In this document: one piece after another, positions 26,262-34,473 of the stretch
Numbering within the stretch: the first letter of the stretch is position 1
Layout: each line of letters starts with the position of its first letter
NCBI RefSeq assembly: GCF_030813355.1
Contig: NZ_JAUSUD010000014.1
Coordinates: 62,001-126,000, forward strand
Length of the DNA stretch: 64,000 bases
Source: Metabacillus malikii
GTDB lineage: Bacteria; Bacillota; Bacilli; Bacillales; Bacillaceae
Direction of reading: 5' to 3'
Position numbers and translations under genes: made by a program
Notes under the pieces: model-generated
Seen by the model: the letters and a program-made list of their open reading frames with translations, nothing else
What the model was told of the DNA's origin: nothing
The model's database searches: none

Positions 26262-27263
26262 TCAACCTTCTACTAAACCCTTCCGATCTGCTGCCAACGG
26301 TGGTTGTTCTAACCATTCGTTGTTAATAAGGATGTTAACTCCATCTTCAGCATATTTCAGAATTTCTGCAGTTAAACGTGAGAAATCAACAGCTAAGTCA
26401 CTACGCATACTTTCGGAAATCCCTGCTCCGTAATTACCGATTCCAGAGTAAATCATCATGCTAAAGTGATATAGCATTAATTTTTCTGAGAAAGGTGATT
26501 CTGTCGATTCAGTCACTTCCTGGTCAGAAGACATCGGGATCGGAAGTGAATTGTTTTCTAAGTAATCAGTGAACACTTTAATATGCTTTATAGCGATATC
26601 CTTCCCCCGTAAAAAATACTGTTGAATCTTTTTTGTTGATGAAACTTGGCTGAAGGCAGTTGCTAATGTTGTGCCGATTTGATTTGTTTGGATATTAAAA
26701 AATAAATTTGTCACTTCACTACCAGTAAGAGCATCTCGTCTACCGAGCCCTTCTAAAAAGAAGGATTGTTTTTTCACAAATTCCTCTTTCTCCGGATAAG
26801 GAATATGTGGGGAACGGATTGGTATGCCCTTTTTCAATAACATATCGGTTGACATACGGTCCAAGTCACGAGCAGCATTTAAACAATTTTCAAAGAAAGT
26901 ACGAATGTCGTTACGGAAAACATTAGGTAAGACTCGTCCATATGATTGGAGTCCCCCAGTCGCCATATGCTTTATATATTTTAAGTAAAATACATCCGAA
27001 AATAATCGTTTTGCCTGCAAGTTGACATCTGACGAATTAAAAGCAATTGGCACTTCGATTTGTTCATCGATAAAAAGCTCTTTTATAAACGTCACATGTT
27101 TTTTTGATGACGATAGTGAATGATTAAGTAAGGTTTTAATGTCTTCATCCTGAATATGTTGGAGAAAATAATGGATGACTTGCACAGACATTGTTTCCGC
27201 CTGGTAAATATTCCACAAATATGATAGTTCAGAAGCGGTTAATTTTATATGTTGATGGTCCAA
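26262..27263 (-). CDS. DUF3231 family protein
   Basis: 333 residues made of two similar helical halves (about 5-165 and 175-325), the usual layout of DUF3231 proteins, which resemble coat-protein-F/ferritin-like four-helix bundles. Each half has a conserved YL(K)xxxxHM-type or YHFSMMIYSG helix. Function is unknown; family members are common and often multicopy in spore formers. TTG start at 27263 with GGGAGGGTGA ahead. Single gene next to the 52-bp array. Confidence 0.85.
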   Translation of the reverse strand: MDHQHIKLTASELSYLWNIYQAETMSVQVIHYFLQHIQDEDIKTLLNHSLSSSKKHVTFIKELFIDEQIEVPIAFNSSDVNLQAKRLFSDVFYLKYIKHMATGGLQSYGRVLPNVFRNDIRTFFENCLNAARDLDRMSTDMLLKKGIPIRSPHIPYPEKEEFVKKQSFFLEGLGRRDALTGSEVTNLFFNIQTNQIGTTLATAFSQVSSTKKIQQYFLRGKDIAIKHIKVFTDYLENNSLPIPMSSDQEVTESTESPFSEKLMLYHFSMMIYSGIGNYGAGISESMRSDLAVDFSRLTAEILKYAEDGVNILINNEWLEQPPLAADRKGLVEG

Positions 27264-27402
27264 TTATATTCACCCTCCCTCATAAAAGATAATGTTTCCA
27301 CCAATTGCAGATTTATGAGAAATTTCTAGAAGAATTTTATTTTTGGTCGAATTATCTGTATGATAAGTAAAGAATAAAAATTAACGAATGAATGGTGAGA
27401 AG

Positions 27403-28590
27403 ATGCAGGCAGTAAAAATATATGCAAAAAAAGACTTTGTCAAAAACTTCAAGTCCGGTTATCCACTTATTAACAGAGATATGATTAGTAATAGTGAAGT
27501 GTTAAAAAAGGAAGGTTCAATAATTGAGCTCTATGATGAGCGAAATCAATTCCTTGGAAAAGGGTATTTTGGGATTCAAAACAAGGGAATAGGTTGGATA
27601 CTCACAAACAATAAAGAAGAACAAATAAATCAGTTGTTTTTTGAAAGAAAGCTTAATACGGCTTTAAGTGAACGAAGAAAGTTATATCAAGATTCTGAGA
27701 CAACTGCATTCCGCGTTTTTAATGGTGAAGGCGATGGAATTGGTGGACTTACAATCGATTACTACGATGGTTATTATGTAGTAAGCTGGTATAGTGAAGG
27801 GATTTATACATTTAAAGATTACGTAATTCAAACATTGTTGAACGAAAAAGGAACTCTAGGAATTTATGAGAAAAAGCGTTTTGATCGTAAGGGAAAGTAT
27901 ATTGAAGACGATGATTTTGTTGCAGGTGAACGGGCAGTATTCCCACTTGTCGTTAAGCAAAATGGCATTAAGTTTGCGACTTATTTAAATGATGCTGCCA
28001 TGGTTGGGGTTTTTTTAGATCAACGGGAAGTTAGAAAACAGATTAGAGACCACTATGCAAAAGGTAAAACCGTTTTAAATACTTTCTCATATACTGGTGC
28101 GTTTTCTGTATCTGCTGCATTAGGTGGTGCCACCAAAACAACGAGTGTGGACCTTGCAAATCGAAGTAAGGCGAAAACGATTGAACAGTTTCAGGTGAAT
28201 GGATTAGATGAATCGGACCATGAAATTATCGTCGAGGATGTATTTCATTACTTTAAATATGCAGTCCGGAAAAAGTTGAAGTTTGACATGGTCATACTTG
28301 ATCCGCCAAGCTTTGCCCGTTCAAAAAAGCATACATTCAGTGCGAGTAAAGATTATCCTGATTTATTAAAGCAAGCAATTGAAATTACGAATACAAATGG
28401 AATCATTGTGGCCTCTTCAAATTGCAGTACATTCAATATGAAGAAATTTAAAGAATTTATTCAAAAGGCCTTTGATGGTCGCAAATACAAAATAGTTGAA
28501 GAATATACATTGCCAAGTGATTTTAAAACAATTAAGGAATTTAAAGAGGGAAATTATTTAAAAGTAGTATTTATTAAAAAACTTTCCTAA
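27403..28590 (+). CDS. class I SAM-dependent rRNA methyltransferase (RlmI/YwbD type)
   Basis: About 395 residues. An N-terminal PUA-like domain (about 1-75) is followed by the RlmI-type methyltransferase domain: FLDQREVRKQI, VLNTFSYTGAFSVSAALGGA (SAM-binding motif I), SVDLANRSK, and the catalytic/substrate motif LDPPSFARSKK, then SSNCS. Family members make 5-methylcytosine in large-subunit rRNA. Two starts are possible: ATG 27388 without a clear ribosome binding site, or ATG 27403 just after GGTGAG. I take 27403 with moderate confidence. Confidence 0.88.
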   Translation: MQAVKIYAKKDFVKNFKSGYPLINRDMISNSEVLKKEGSIIELYDERNQFLGKGYFGIQNKGIGWILTNNKEEQINQLFFERKLNTALSERRKLYQDSETTAFRVFNGEGDGIGGLTIDYYDGYYVVSWYSEGIYTFKDYVIQTLLNEKGTLGIYEKKRFDRKGKYIEDDDFVAGERAVFPLVVKQNGIKFATYLNDAAMVGVFLDQREVRKQIRDHYAKGKTVLNTFSYTGAFSVSAALGGATKTTSVDLANRSKAKTIEQFQVNGLDESDHEIIVEDVFHYFKYAVRKKLKFDMVILDPPSFARSKKHTFSASKDYPDLLKQAIEITNTNGIIVASSNCSTFNMKKFKEFIQKAFDGRKYKIVEEYTLPSDFKTIKEFKEGNYLKVVFIKKLS

Positions 28591-28615
28591 GTATAAGAGA
28601 GGCTCATAATTGGAT

Positions 28616-28657
28616 GACCCCTAAAAATAATAATAGTTAGATATATTTGTAGGGGTC
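28616..28657. terminator. weak hairpin
   Basis: Eight-bp stem GACCCCTA / TAGGGGTC with a 26-base AT loop, between convergent genes; no T-run. Confidence 0.35.
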
Positions 28658-28689
28658 TAACATTTAGTTATTGAATTACGTCGCCCCAC

Positions 28690-28887
28690 TTATTTAATTA
28701 AAAAATATGACCTGTATTCACTTATGAGTAATCTTCGTTTTTTTAAAAGCTCCTTATATTCTACAAACAACTTAGTATTTTCACGGTCACGAATCCATGC
28801 TGAAAATGCCTTTTCACATTCTTTGGATAGTTGTTGTAGCTCTTCATTTACCTCACTAAGTTTTCTTACTTCTAAAACTTGTGTCAT
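28690..28887 (-). CDS. 65-residue coiled-coil hypothetical protein
   Basis: A charged, entirely helical protein (VRKLSEVNEELQQLSKECEKAF... then ELLKKRRLLISEYRSYF) without membrane segments. GGATGGGG lies about 8 bases before ATG 28887. Composition and length fit small Bacillus regulatory or spore-associated proteins, but I do not recognise the family. Confidence 0.55.
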   Translation of the reverse strand: MTQVLEVRKLSEVNEELQQLSKECEKAFSAWIRDRENTKLFVEYKELLKKRRLLISEYRSYFLIK

Positions 28888-29245
28888 GAAAAATCCCCAT
28901 CCTTTTTAGAAATTCTTTATAAAAATTCTTGATTGTTATTGTAAAAAGCTAATAATTTTATTGTTAGAAGACATATAAGAGACAATAAGAAGGGTCTAAA
29001 CAAGTTGTCATAATTGGACAAAATGAATAATTTTCCTCGTCATGTTGCTATTACCCGTAAAAATTTTGTCCTAAACAAAAAATACATTCGAAAACAGATA
29101 GAAATCATTTAAACAAACGTTTAATTAAACAAGATATCATAGAGGAGTTTGGTTCATCTTGGAGAAATAATAGTAAATTCCTGTCATGAATAGACGATTC
29201 GTTGTTGAATGAAAATTATTTCTGGGGAAATATGACGAAAGAGGG
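28888..29245. other. intergenic region with a 24-bp operator-like sequence
   Basis: No gene. At 29105-29128 lies a 24-mer containing TTAAAC-AAAC-GTTTAA, found again as an exact reverse complement at 38311-38334. The spacing resembles TetR-family operators. Confidence 0.5.
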
Positions 29246-29251
29246 TTGAAA

Positions 29252-29794
29252 ATGAACGTTGGATTAATTCGTCATTTAAAGGTGAAACATGTAAAGCCAA
29301 AAGGGTGGATAACTGAAGATGAACTATTTAAATGGATAAAAGGATATGATGAAGCAGCAATTGATGTGAATCACTTTACGAGAAAACAGTCAAATTGGGA
29401 CAGGGTTTATTCTAGTGACTTAATCAGAGCGGTTGAAACTGCAGAACTTATGCATGACGGTGAAATTATACAAATGAAAGAGCTTAGGGAAATTAAATTA
29501 TTTCCATTATTGAAACAAAAGATTAGATTACCTTATCAATTGTGGTTGGTTTTACTCAGAATGGCTTGGCTTTGTCATCATCAATCACAGCTTGAAACTA
29601 AGACAATAGTTGAAAACAGAATAAGAGGTCTAGTTGATAATCTCTTAGCAGATAATGGTGAGGATATCCTAATCGTCAGCCATGGAGCATTAATGATATA
29701 TATAAGAAAGGAGCTTATTAGAAGAGGGTTCACTGGACCAAAATTTAGACATGCTAAAAATGGTATCCTATATTTATATTCAAAAAACAGATGA
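29252..29794 (+). CDS. histidine phosphatase (phosphoglycerate-mutase-like) family protein
   Basis: 181 residues. The phosphate-accepting histidine is in LIRHLKV near the N-terminus (usual RHG is RHL here), the SSDLIRAVETAE motif follows, and the second histidine is in IVSHGALM. Cytosolic; the substrate is unknown. AGAGG fits ATG 29252 better than TTG 29246. A bidirectional terminator lies at its end. Confidence 0.82.
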   Translation: MNVGLIRHLKVKHVKPKGWITEDELFKWIKGYDEAAIDVNHFTRKQSNWDRVYSSDLIRAVETAELMHDGEIIQMKELREIKLFPLLKQKIRLPYQLWLVLLRMAWLCHHQSQLETKTIVENRIRGLVDNLLADNGEDILIVSHGALMIYIRKELIRRGFTGPKFRHAKNGILYLYSKNR

Positions 29795-29822
29795 CCTTAC
29801 GTCTAGAAAGAGAAGGTCATCT
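29789..29822. terminator. bidirectional terminator
   Basis: Ten-bp stem AGATGACCTT / AAGGTCATCT between convergent genes; it overlaps the stop codon of the histidine phosphatase. Confidence 0.7.
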
Positions 29823-29832
29823 TTCACGCATA

Positions 29833-29952
29833 TTATTTTCGTTTTTTTGCTTTTTGTTGAAGCTCTGGTGTGCGTTCATCTTGGGCAGAGCCGTAGTGGA
29901 TATTTGTTAATTTTCCTGTATCTGGTGGTTGTTGAGCGTTCTTCTTTGCCAT
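29833..29952 (-). CDS. 39-residue basic small protein
   Basis: Minus-strand GGGAGGGA lies 5 bases before ATG 29952. The product starts MAKKNAQQPPDTG, contains NIHYGSAQDERTPELQ and ends KAKKRK. The hydrophilic, Gln/Lys-rich composition and the basic tail resemble minor small acid-soluble spore proteins and YfhD, but I cannot assign a named family. Strong ribosome binding site and terminator support a real gene. Confidence 0.65.
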   Translation of the reverse strand: MAKKNAQQPPDTGKLTNIHYGSAQDERTPELQQKAKKRK

Positions 29953-30150
29953 GGTAATCCCTCCCTAATATTAGTTCTGTATTAGTTTGTACAAGCGTTA
30001 GAAAATTGAATGTGGGAATTGATGCCAGCGCAGAGTGATAGATGTTAAAACTTGATTTTTATATTGCCTTTGCTTTTCTTGTTCAGAAACTGTACGATAA
30101 TGAAGACATAAGACAATAAGTGTACTCGTCATTGTAAAGGAGAAATAAAG

Positions 30151-31284
30151 ATGACTGATCAAACTTTTTTAAATAATCTGAAGCCGTTTATCCAAGCAAA
30201 TTGGGAAAAGGCAGAATTTCAGCAAGCAACTGCAGTCCAACTTAAAACAATTCCACCTATCCTTGAAGGGAAGGATGTTATAGCAGAGTCGCCAACAGGT
30301 ACCGGTAAAACCGTAGCATATCTGTTACCGTTATTAAACCAAATCGATGAGACAAAAAAGAATAATCAGCTAGTGATCCTTGCGCCGTCAAGAGAGCTTG
30401 TGATGCAAATTTTTGATGAACTTAAAAAGTGGTCTGAAGGAAGTAGTTTAACAACTGTTTCACTCATCGGTGGGGCAAATATTAAAAGACAAGTTGAGAA
30501 ATTAAAGAAAGGTCCTCAAATTATTGTAGGTACTCCAGGAAGAATAATGGAACTTATTAAATTAAAAAAGTTAAAAATGCATGAAGTAAAAAGTATTGTT
30601 CTTGATGAAGGTGATCAATTATTAACTCCTGAACATAAAAATACGATTCATGACATAATTAAAGCAACGAAGAAAGAACGTCAGGTAGTTCTTTTCTCAG
30701 CTACTGTTAACGTAGGGACGGAATCAAAGGCAAGAGATTTAATGGGTAAAAACCCTGAAATTATTAAAGTAGACCGTAATGAAGTACCAACTGGTGATGT
30801 AAAGCACGTGTATTTAGTTTGTGAACAACGTGAAAAAGTTACCCTACTTGAACGAATGGCGAAGACGATAAAAATGAAAGCATTAGGATTTGTTAAGGAT
30901 ATTGGTAATCTTACCGTTATTGCCGAGAAGCTCGAGTATAAAGGTGTAGAGATACATTTACTACATAGTGATACTAGGAAGGAAGAGCGGGAAGCGGCAT
31001 TGAAGAAAATGCGGACAGAGAATGACGGGCTTCTATTAGCTACGGACGTGGCAGCACGTGGATTAGATATTGAAGGGCTAACTCATGTCATTCACTTTGA
31101 TTTACCTACTCACTCTTCTCAATATGTGCATCGTTCAGGGAGAACAGGCAGGCAAGGTGCTTCTGGAACAGTAGTTGCCATTGTAACTGAAAGGGAAGAG
31201 CGGGAATTAAAGAAGATTGCAAAAGAGCTCAATATTCAGTTGCAAAAGAATAGACTATATAAAGGTGAATTAGTTGAGGCTTAA
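30151..31284 (+). CDS. yfmL: DEAD-box-type ATP-dependent RNA helicase YfmL
   Basis: 377 residues, the short helicase core only. Motif Q region (FQQATAVQLKTI), motif I SPTGTGKT (about 46-53), Ia LAPSRELV, Ib TPGR, motif II DEGD (about 153), motif III SAT, then RecA2 motifs IV-VI including ATDVAARGLDI and HRSGRTGRQG. It is close to B. subtilis YfmL, linked there to ribosome assembly. Motif II departs from DEAD at the third residue; B. subtilis YfmL also has a variant (DETD), so ATPase activity is still expected. Confidence 0.9.
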   Translation: MTDQTFLNNLKPFIQANWEKAEFQQATAVQLKTIPPILEGKDVIAESPTGTGKTVAYLLPLLNQIDETKKNNQLVILAPSRELVMQIFDELKKWSEGSSLTTVSLIGGANIKRQVEKLKKGPQIIVGTPGRIMELIKLKKLKMHEVKSIVLDEGDQLLTPEHKNTIHDIIKATKKERQVVLFSATVNVGTESKARDLMGKNPEIIKVDRNEVPTGDVKHVYLVCEQREKVTLLERMAKTIKMKALGFVKDIGNLTVIAEKLEYKGVEIHLLHSDTRKEEREAALKKMRTENDGLLLATDVAARGLDIEGLTHVIHFDLPTHSSQYVHRSGRTGRQGASGTVVAIVTEREERELKKIAKELNIQLQKNRLYKGELVEA

Positions 31285-31291
31285 CACTAGG

Positions 31292-31328
31292 AAAGCACGA
31301 CACTCGAATATGAGCGTCGTGCTTTTTT
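31292..31328 (+). terminator. yfmL terminator
   Basis: Stem AAAGCACGAC / GTCGTGCTTT followed by T-rich tail. Confidence 0.9.
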
Positions 31329-31428
31329 CAATGATGTTTTTTCTTGGTGTAATCATACTTTATGTCGGAAACGGATTCATTATACATCTTTTTTAAAACA
31401 ACTAAAAATGTTTCTTATTTGTTTTTAC

Positions 31429-32511
31429 CTAATCATCTAGCTCCATACGCATATACTTCCTTGTATTTGGCCCGTATATCCCATCGTCCTTTAAAGCTGC
31501 ATACATGGATTGGAATCGTCGCACTGCATCAGTTGTATTAGCACCATATATTCCATCAACAGCACCTGGGTTAAAGTTTAACTCTTTTAATGCTCTTTGC
31601 ACTTGGCGAACGCCTTCACCTTGACTACCATTTCGTAATACTCCTGACGGTAGTGGAAAATCGTTTGAGGATACACGCTGATGATTAACTTGCTGTAGTT
31701 TATTAAGTGTGACAGGGCCGACTAAGCCATCAACAGATAGACCGAAGTCACGTTGAAATCTCATCACTGCCTTTTCTGTTTCATCACCAAACGTACCATC
31801 TGCTCCAAAGCGAGGGAGCCTATATCCCGCCTTTATTAGTTCCTGTTGAATGTCTTTTACAAATGGACCTGAAGCACCTTCGCCGACTGGTAGCTTGACT
31901 GTTGTCCCTTTTACGACAGAAGCAGGAGGTTTCGCAGTTTGTGGCTTCTGTGGTGTTGGTGTAGTCTCTGCCGGCTCTGAAGGACCGCCAAAATTCGCTA
32001 ATGCTTCGGCAACGTCATCAATAAATACTGTCCAAGAGATGCCGTGATTACGTAATATATTAATTGGGTCAGTACGTCTAGCTGGGTCTAACGTTGCGTG
32101 TGCAATAATCGCTTTCCTAGGATCCAAGTTGAAGCGGTCACATAAATATGCATGGTACCATACATACCTGGCATATGCTTGCTGGAAGTTAATCTTTCCT
32201 CCATGACAAAGCTCAACTCCAATTGCTGCATCGTTGGCATTTGCTCCAAAGCGTTGATTATCACCTGTGACGTTAGCACGAACATGCCAAGCCTTTTCAT
32301 TCAAAGGAATGATTTCTAGAATATATTTATCATCTATAAAGGCGTGTGCTGAAGCAGATGGTTGTTGTCTATCGAAGTAGTTGCGATTTCCATAAGCTGT
32401 AGAACCAGGGTTTCCCGTATCATGACTGACAATAAATCGGACCGTTCCAATTCGTTGACCAGATCGGGAATTTCCAGTACGAATATAGTCTCTTGTTATT
32501 TGATAAACCAA
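31429..32511 (-). CDS. N-acetylmuramoyl-L-alanine amidase with two peptidoglycan-binding domains
   Basis: About 360 residues. Amidase_2 domain (about 10-170): IVSHDTGNPGS with the first zinc histidine, the AWHVR segment, and HATLDPARRTDP with the second histidine and zinc-ligand aspartate. A proline-rich linker (about 185-205) precedes two PG_binding_1 domains (about 215-270 and 295-355). There is no signal peptide, as in several sporulation-time autolysins (CwlC/CwlH type), so mother-cell lysis is a reasonable guess. AAGGGG fits TTG 32511 better than GTG 32523. Its upstream region carries a DnaA-box cluster. Confidence 0.85.
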   Translation of the reverse strand: MVYQITRDYIRTGNSRSGQRIGTVRFIVSHDTGNPGSTAYGNRNYFDRQQPSASAHAFIDDKYILEIIPLNEKAWHVRANVTGDNQRFGANANDAAIGVELCHGGKINFQQAYARYVWYHAYLCDRFNLDPRKAIIAHATLDPARRTDPINILRNHGISWTVFIDDVAEALANFGGPSEPAETTPTPQKPQTAKPPASVVKGTTVKLPVGEGASGPFVKDIQQELIKAGYRLPRFGADGTFGDETEKAVMRFQRDFGLSVDGLVGPVTLNKLQQVNHQRVSSNDFPLPSGVLRNGSQGEGVRQVQRALKELNFNPGAVDGIYGANTTDAVRRFQSMYAALKDDGIYGPNTRKYMRMELDD

Positions 32512-32613
32512 CTTATTTAACACCCCTTATTATTGTAGTTGTAATTAACACACTATTACGCTTTTATTTTATGAGGTGGGCTAGTATAATGTGAAAGTTG
32601 GCTTTTTATTTTA

Positions 32614-32771
32614 TTATCCACATTATCCACAGAACTAGATAAAAATGTGGAAAACTTTAATTGATTTTTGTGGATAATTATAGTCCTGTACATAAGGATA
32701 CAAACAAGTTATCCACTTTACACACAAGAACTATTGTTGGTTATCCACAAAAAGTTACATATATATCCACA
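32614..32771. promoter_or_regulatory. DnaA-box cluster (non-oriC)
   Basis: Exact TTATCCACA at 32614-32622, 32623-32631 (direct tandem), 32741-32749, and in reverse at 32669-32677. One-mismatch copies occur at 32646-32654 (reverse), 32709-32717 and 32763-32771. Seven boxes in 158 bases is far above chance. dnaA, dnaN and other origin genes are absent, so this resembles the chromosomal DnaA-titration or regulatory clusters known in bacteria. Confidence 0.8.
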
Positions 32772-32800
32772 GTTGGTGATAAATTCAGAAAATTATGTAG

Positions 32801-32838
32801 ATAAAAAAATTACCCACACCGATGTTGATGTGGGTAAC
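32801..32838 (-). terminator. yfhD terminator
   Basis: Minus-strand stem TTACCCACA / TGTGGGTAA followed by seven T residues, 10 bases after the yfhD stop. Confidence 0.9.
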
Positions 32839-32848
32839 TTTTCGTTTG

Positions 32849-33046
32849 TTATTTACGTTTTGCTTTTGCTTTTTGGCGTTGGTCAGCTGCTTTAGCACGA
32901 GCCTGTGCTTCAATATCATTTGAATCAGCTAATTCACGTGAAAATTCCTCGTCGATTCCGTCACGCTTTAAATTCTTTGGTGTTTGTGGCAATGATGACG
33001 TATTTTTATCGCGCGCACCATGACTATGTTTATTTCCACGACCCAT
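32849..33046 (-). CDS. yfhD: YfhD family protein
   Basis: 65 residues, hydrophilic: MGRGNKHSHGARDKN at the N-terminus, a central DGIDEEFSRELADSNDIEAQARAKAADQR helix and a KAKAKRK tail, as in B. subtilis YfhD. Position next to yfhE and near yfhF/recX confirms it. Small sporulation-linked protein of unknown function. A ribosome binding site (GGGGG) precedes the ATG. Confidence 0.9.
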   Translation of the reverse strand: MGRGNKHSHGARDKNTSSLPQTPKNLKRDGIDEEFSRELADSNDIEAQARAKAADQRQKAKAKRK

Positions 33047-33129
33047 GAAAAAACCCCCTAAATAATATTGAACATGAACCGTTCGTTCATCATTAGGTTG
33101 GCTCTTTTTTTAAAATTCATGATTGGAAA

Positions 33130-33258
33130 TTAGTGTTGTCTTCGAGTTACATAACCACCAGCACGGTCTGCCTTTTTAAATTCGTGTGCATAGGTTACTT
33201 CTTGCATACTAGATAACGTAGATTTCGTACGGTCTCTGCGTTTTTTCTCATTAGCCAT
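33130..33258 (-). CDS. yfhE: YfhE family protein
   Basis: A 42-codon frame. The product MANEKKRRDRTKSTLSSM continues with QEVTYAHEFKKADRAGGY, the conserved YfhE core. AAGGTGA lies 6 bases before ATG 33258. Neighbour of yfhD as in B. subtilis; function unknown. Confidence 0.88.
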   Translation of the reverse strand: MANEKKRRDRTKSTLSSMQEVTYAHEFKKADRAGGYVTRRQH

Positions 33259-33391
33259 CTATATCACCTTCCCAAACATAATGTCATTCTTATTTTGGGC
33301 AAATGAAGTAAAAATATACCTATAATGGAAAAAGTGGTTTTGAGAATGGTAGTGTGTAGTTGGCTTACTAATTATGTTAAAAAATTGAATT

Positions 33392-33444
33392 AAAAAATCC
33401 TTCATTTAGTCAAATGAAGAAATCTCCATGACATAATGAAGGAT
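33392..33444 (-). terminator. terminator of the GNAT gene
   Basis: Minus-strand stem ATCCTTCAT / ATGAAGGAT with a long loop followed by six T residues, just after the acetyltransferase stop. Confidence 0.75.
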
Positions 33445-33454
33445 GTTATATTTG

Positions 33455-34012
33455 TTACGCTTCTTTTAAATGCTGCTCTTCTGTTTCTGTCACTTGTTGA
33501 TAAGTGTAGAATGTGTATAAGTCTTTTGTAATTTCAAATAGGTTAAAAAGATCTTCACCTTTGTTAATTTGCTCAAGTAGAGCTGCACGTGTTTCATTTG
33601 CGTTCACGACATATGGCAATTTTTCAGCAGCTTTCGTTGAGCGGACATTTTTTTTGCGAATTCTCAAAAATATCGTATCTATATCAAGCTCGTAAAATAA
33701 TTCATGAAAGAAAGCATCTTTTGCAAGTTTATTATAGCCTTTACCATGATATGGTTTTCCTAGCCATGTTCCTAGGAAACCAGCATTATTTTGGACGTCA
33801 AATAGGCTAATCGTTCCGATTGGAGAGCCCCATTCGTCTAAAATGGTACGCGATATTAATTCACCACGTTCTTCCGCTTCAATCGTTTGTTTTGTTAAAA
33901 ATAAATATTCCTCAAATGAATTAGCTTTATGACGTACAAATGGGAAGACATCAGGGTGTATCATTTGTTCATAAAGTGCATGACTATCATGAATATCACG
34001 TTTTTTTAGCAT
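33455..34012 (-). CDS. GNAT-family N-acetyltransferase
   Basis: 185 residues, RimJ/RimL-like GNAT fold (about 1-150): TILDEWGSPIGTISLFDV (beta4), FLGTWLGKPYHGKGYNKLAKDAFFHELF carrying the acetyl-CoA loop (variant of the Q/RxxGxG/A motif) and FLRIRKKNVRSTKAAEK. A C-terminal extension of 35 residues follows. The acetyl acceptor is unknown. The start ATG has GGAGGG 6 bases upstream. The 5' leader contains a tRNA-like fold and competing hairpins, so expression may be controlled in the leader. Confidence 0.82.
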   Translation of the reverse strand: MLKKRDIHDSHALYEQMIHPDVFPFVRHKANSFEEYLFLTKQTIEAEERGELISRTILDEWGSPIGTISLFDVQNNAGFLGTWLGKPYHGKGYNKLAKDAFFHELFYELDIDTIFLRIRKKNVRSTKAAEKLPYVVNANETRAALLEQINKGEDLFNLFEITKDLYTFYTYQQVTETEEQHLKEA

Positions 34013-34167
34013 CTGGATCCCTCCAATATGAGGGCAGACCCCACGTGTATGGTCGTCTCCACCCTCGAAATTTTTTTATAAAAGCTTTGCGTTCAAAAAA
34101 TTTCGGGGTGGGAATCGAACCCACTAGAACCAGTAAAGCTGGTGGCGCACCATTTGCCTTCCCATTA
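34013..34167 (-). promoter_or_regulatory. structured leader with tRNA-like fold upstream of the GNAT gene
   Basis: Read on the minus strand, 34167-34101 can form a near-complete cloverleaf: acceptor (5 of 7 pairs), D-like arm GGC-AAATGGTGC-GCC, an anticodon-like hairpin CCAG/CTGG with a 5-base loop, and a perfect T-arm GTGGG-TTCGATT-CCCAC. The 3' side of the T-arm also pairs with sequence near 34055-34070 in a long alternative stem (CCACCCCGAAATTTTTT with its complement). That strand's GAGGG can pair instead with CCCTC near 34031-34035. The alternatives exclude one another, as in attenuators. It is not a normal tRNA. Confidence 0.4.
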
Positions 34168-34473
34168 CTAGATTTAATTGTCTGTAATTATCATGTTTTA
34201 AATATCTTCTTGAAGTATAATACGTCAAAATAAATAAAAAAGATACTCCTTTTTTGTCGAATTTCAAAAAAAAGTTACTTATCCTAGTATAGCTATTAAT
34301 CTGACAATGTTTTGTAAATAATGGAAAGGAAGAATTTTTGTTTTCTAGTATTTTATCACGGTGAATTAGTAGAGAAGAAGCGTTTAGAAATATTGATAAA
34401 AAAATAAATTTAGACAATTACAAAGGCTTGAATTGTGATTCTGATATAATATTTTTCTGCTGCTGATGATTAT
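34168..34473. other. intergenic region without recognised features
   Basis: AT-rich, no frame with ribosome binding site, no strong hairpin. It presumably contains the promoter for the tRNA-like leader and GNAT gene. Confidence 0.4.

Noticed and set aside
32614-32771. Chromosomal replication origin
   Set aside because: DnaA boxes are dense, but dnaA, dnaN, rpmH, gyrase genes and a clear unwinding element are absent; the gene context is yfhD and an amidase.
34013-34080. T-box riboswitch
   Set aside because: GGGTGG is present, but the conserved ACCRCG that should follow is not, and the downstream gene is an acetyltransferase.
34101-34167. A functional tRNA gene on the minus strand
   Set aside because: The anticodon loop is only five bases (or lacks U33 if extended), two acceptor pairs fail and there is no CCA; only the T-arm is perfect.
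33940-34233. 97-codon plus-strand gene
   Set aside because: It is the antisense reading of the GNAT start and the tRNA-like leader.
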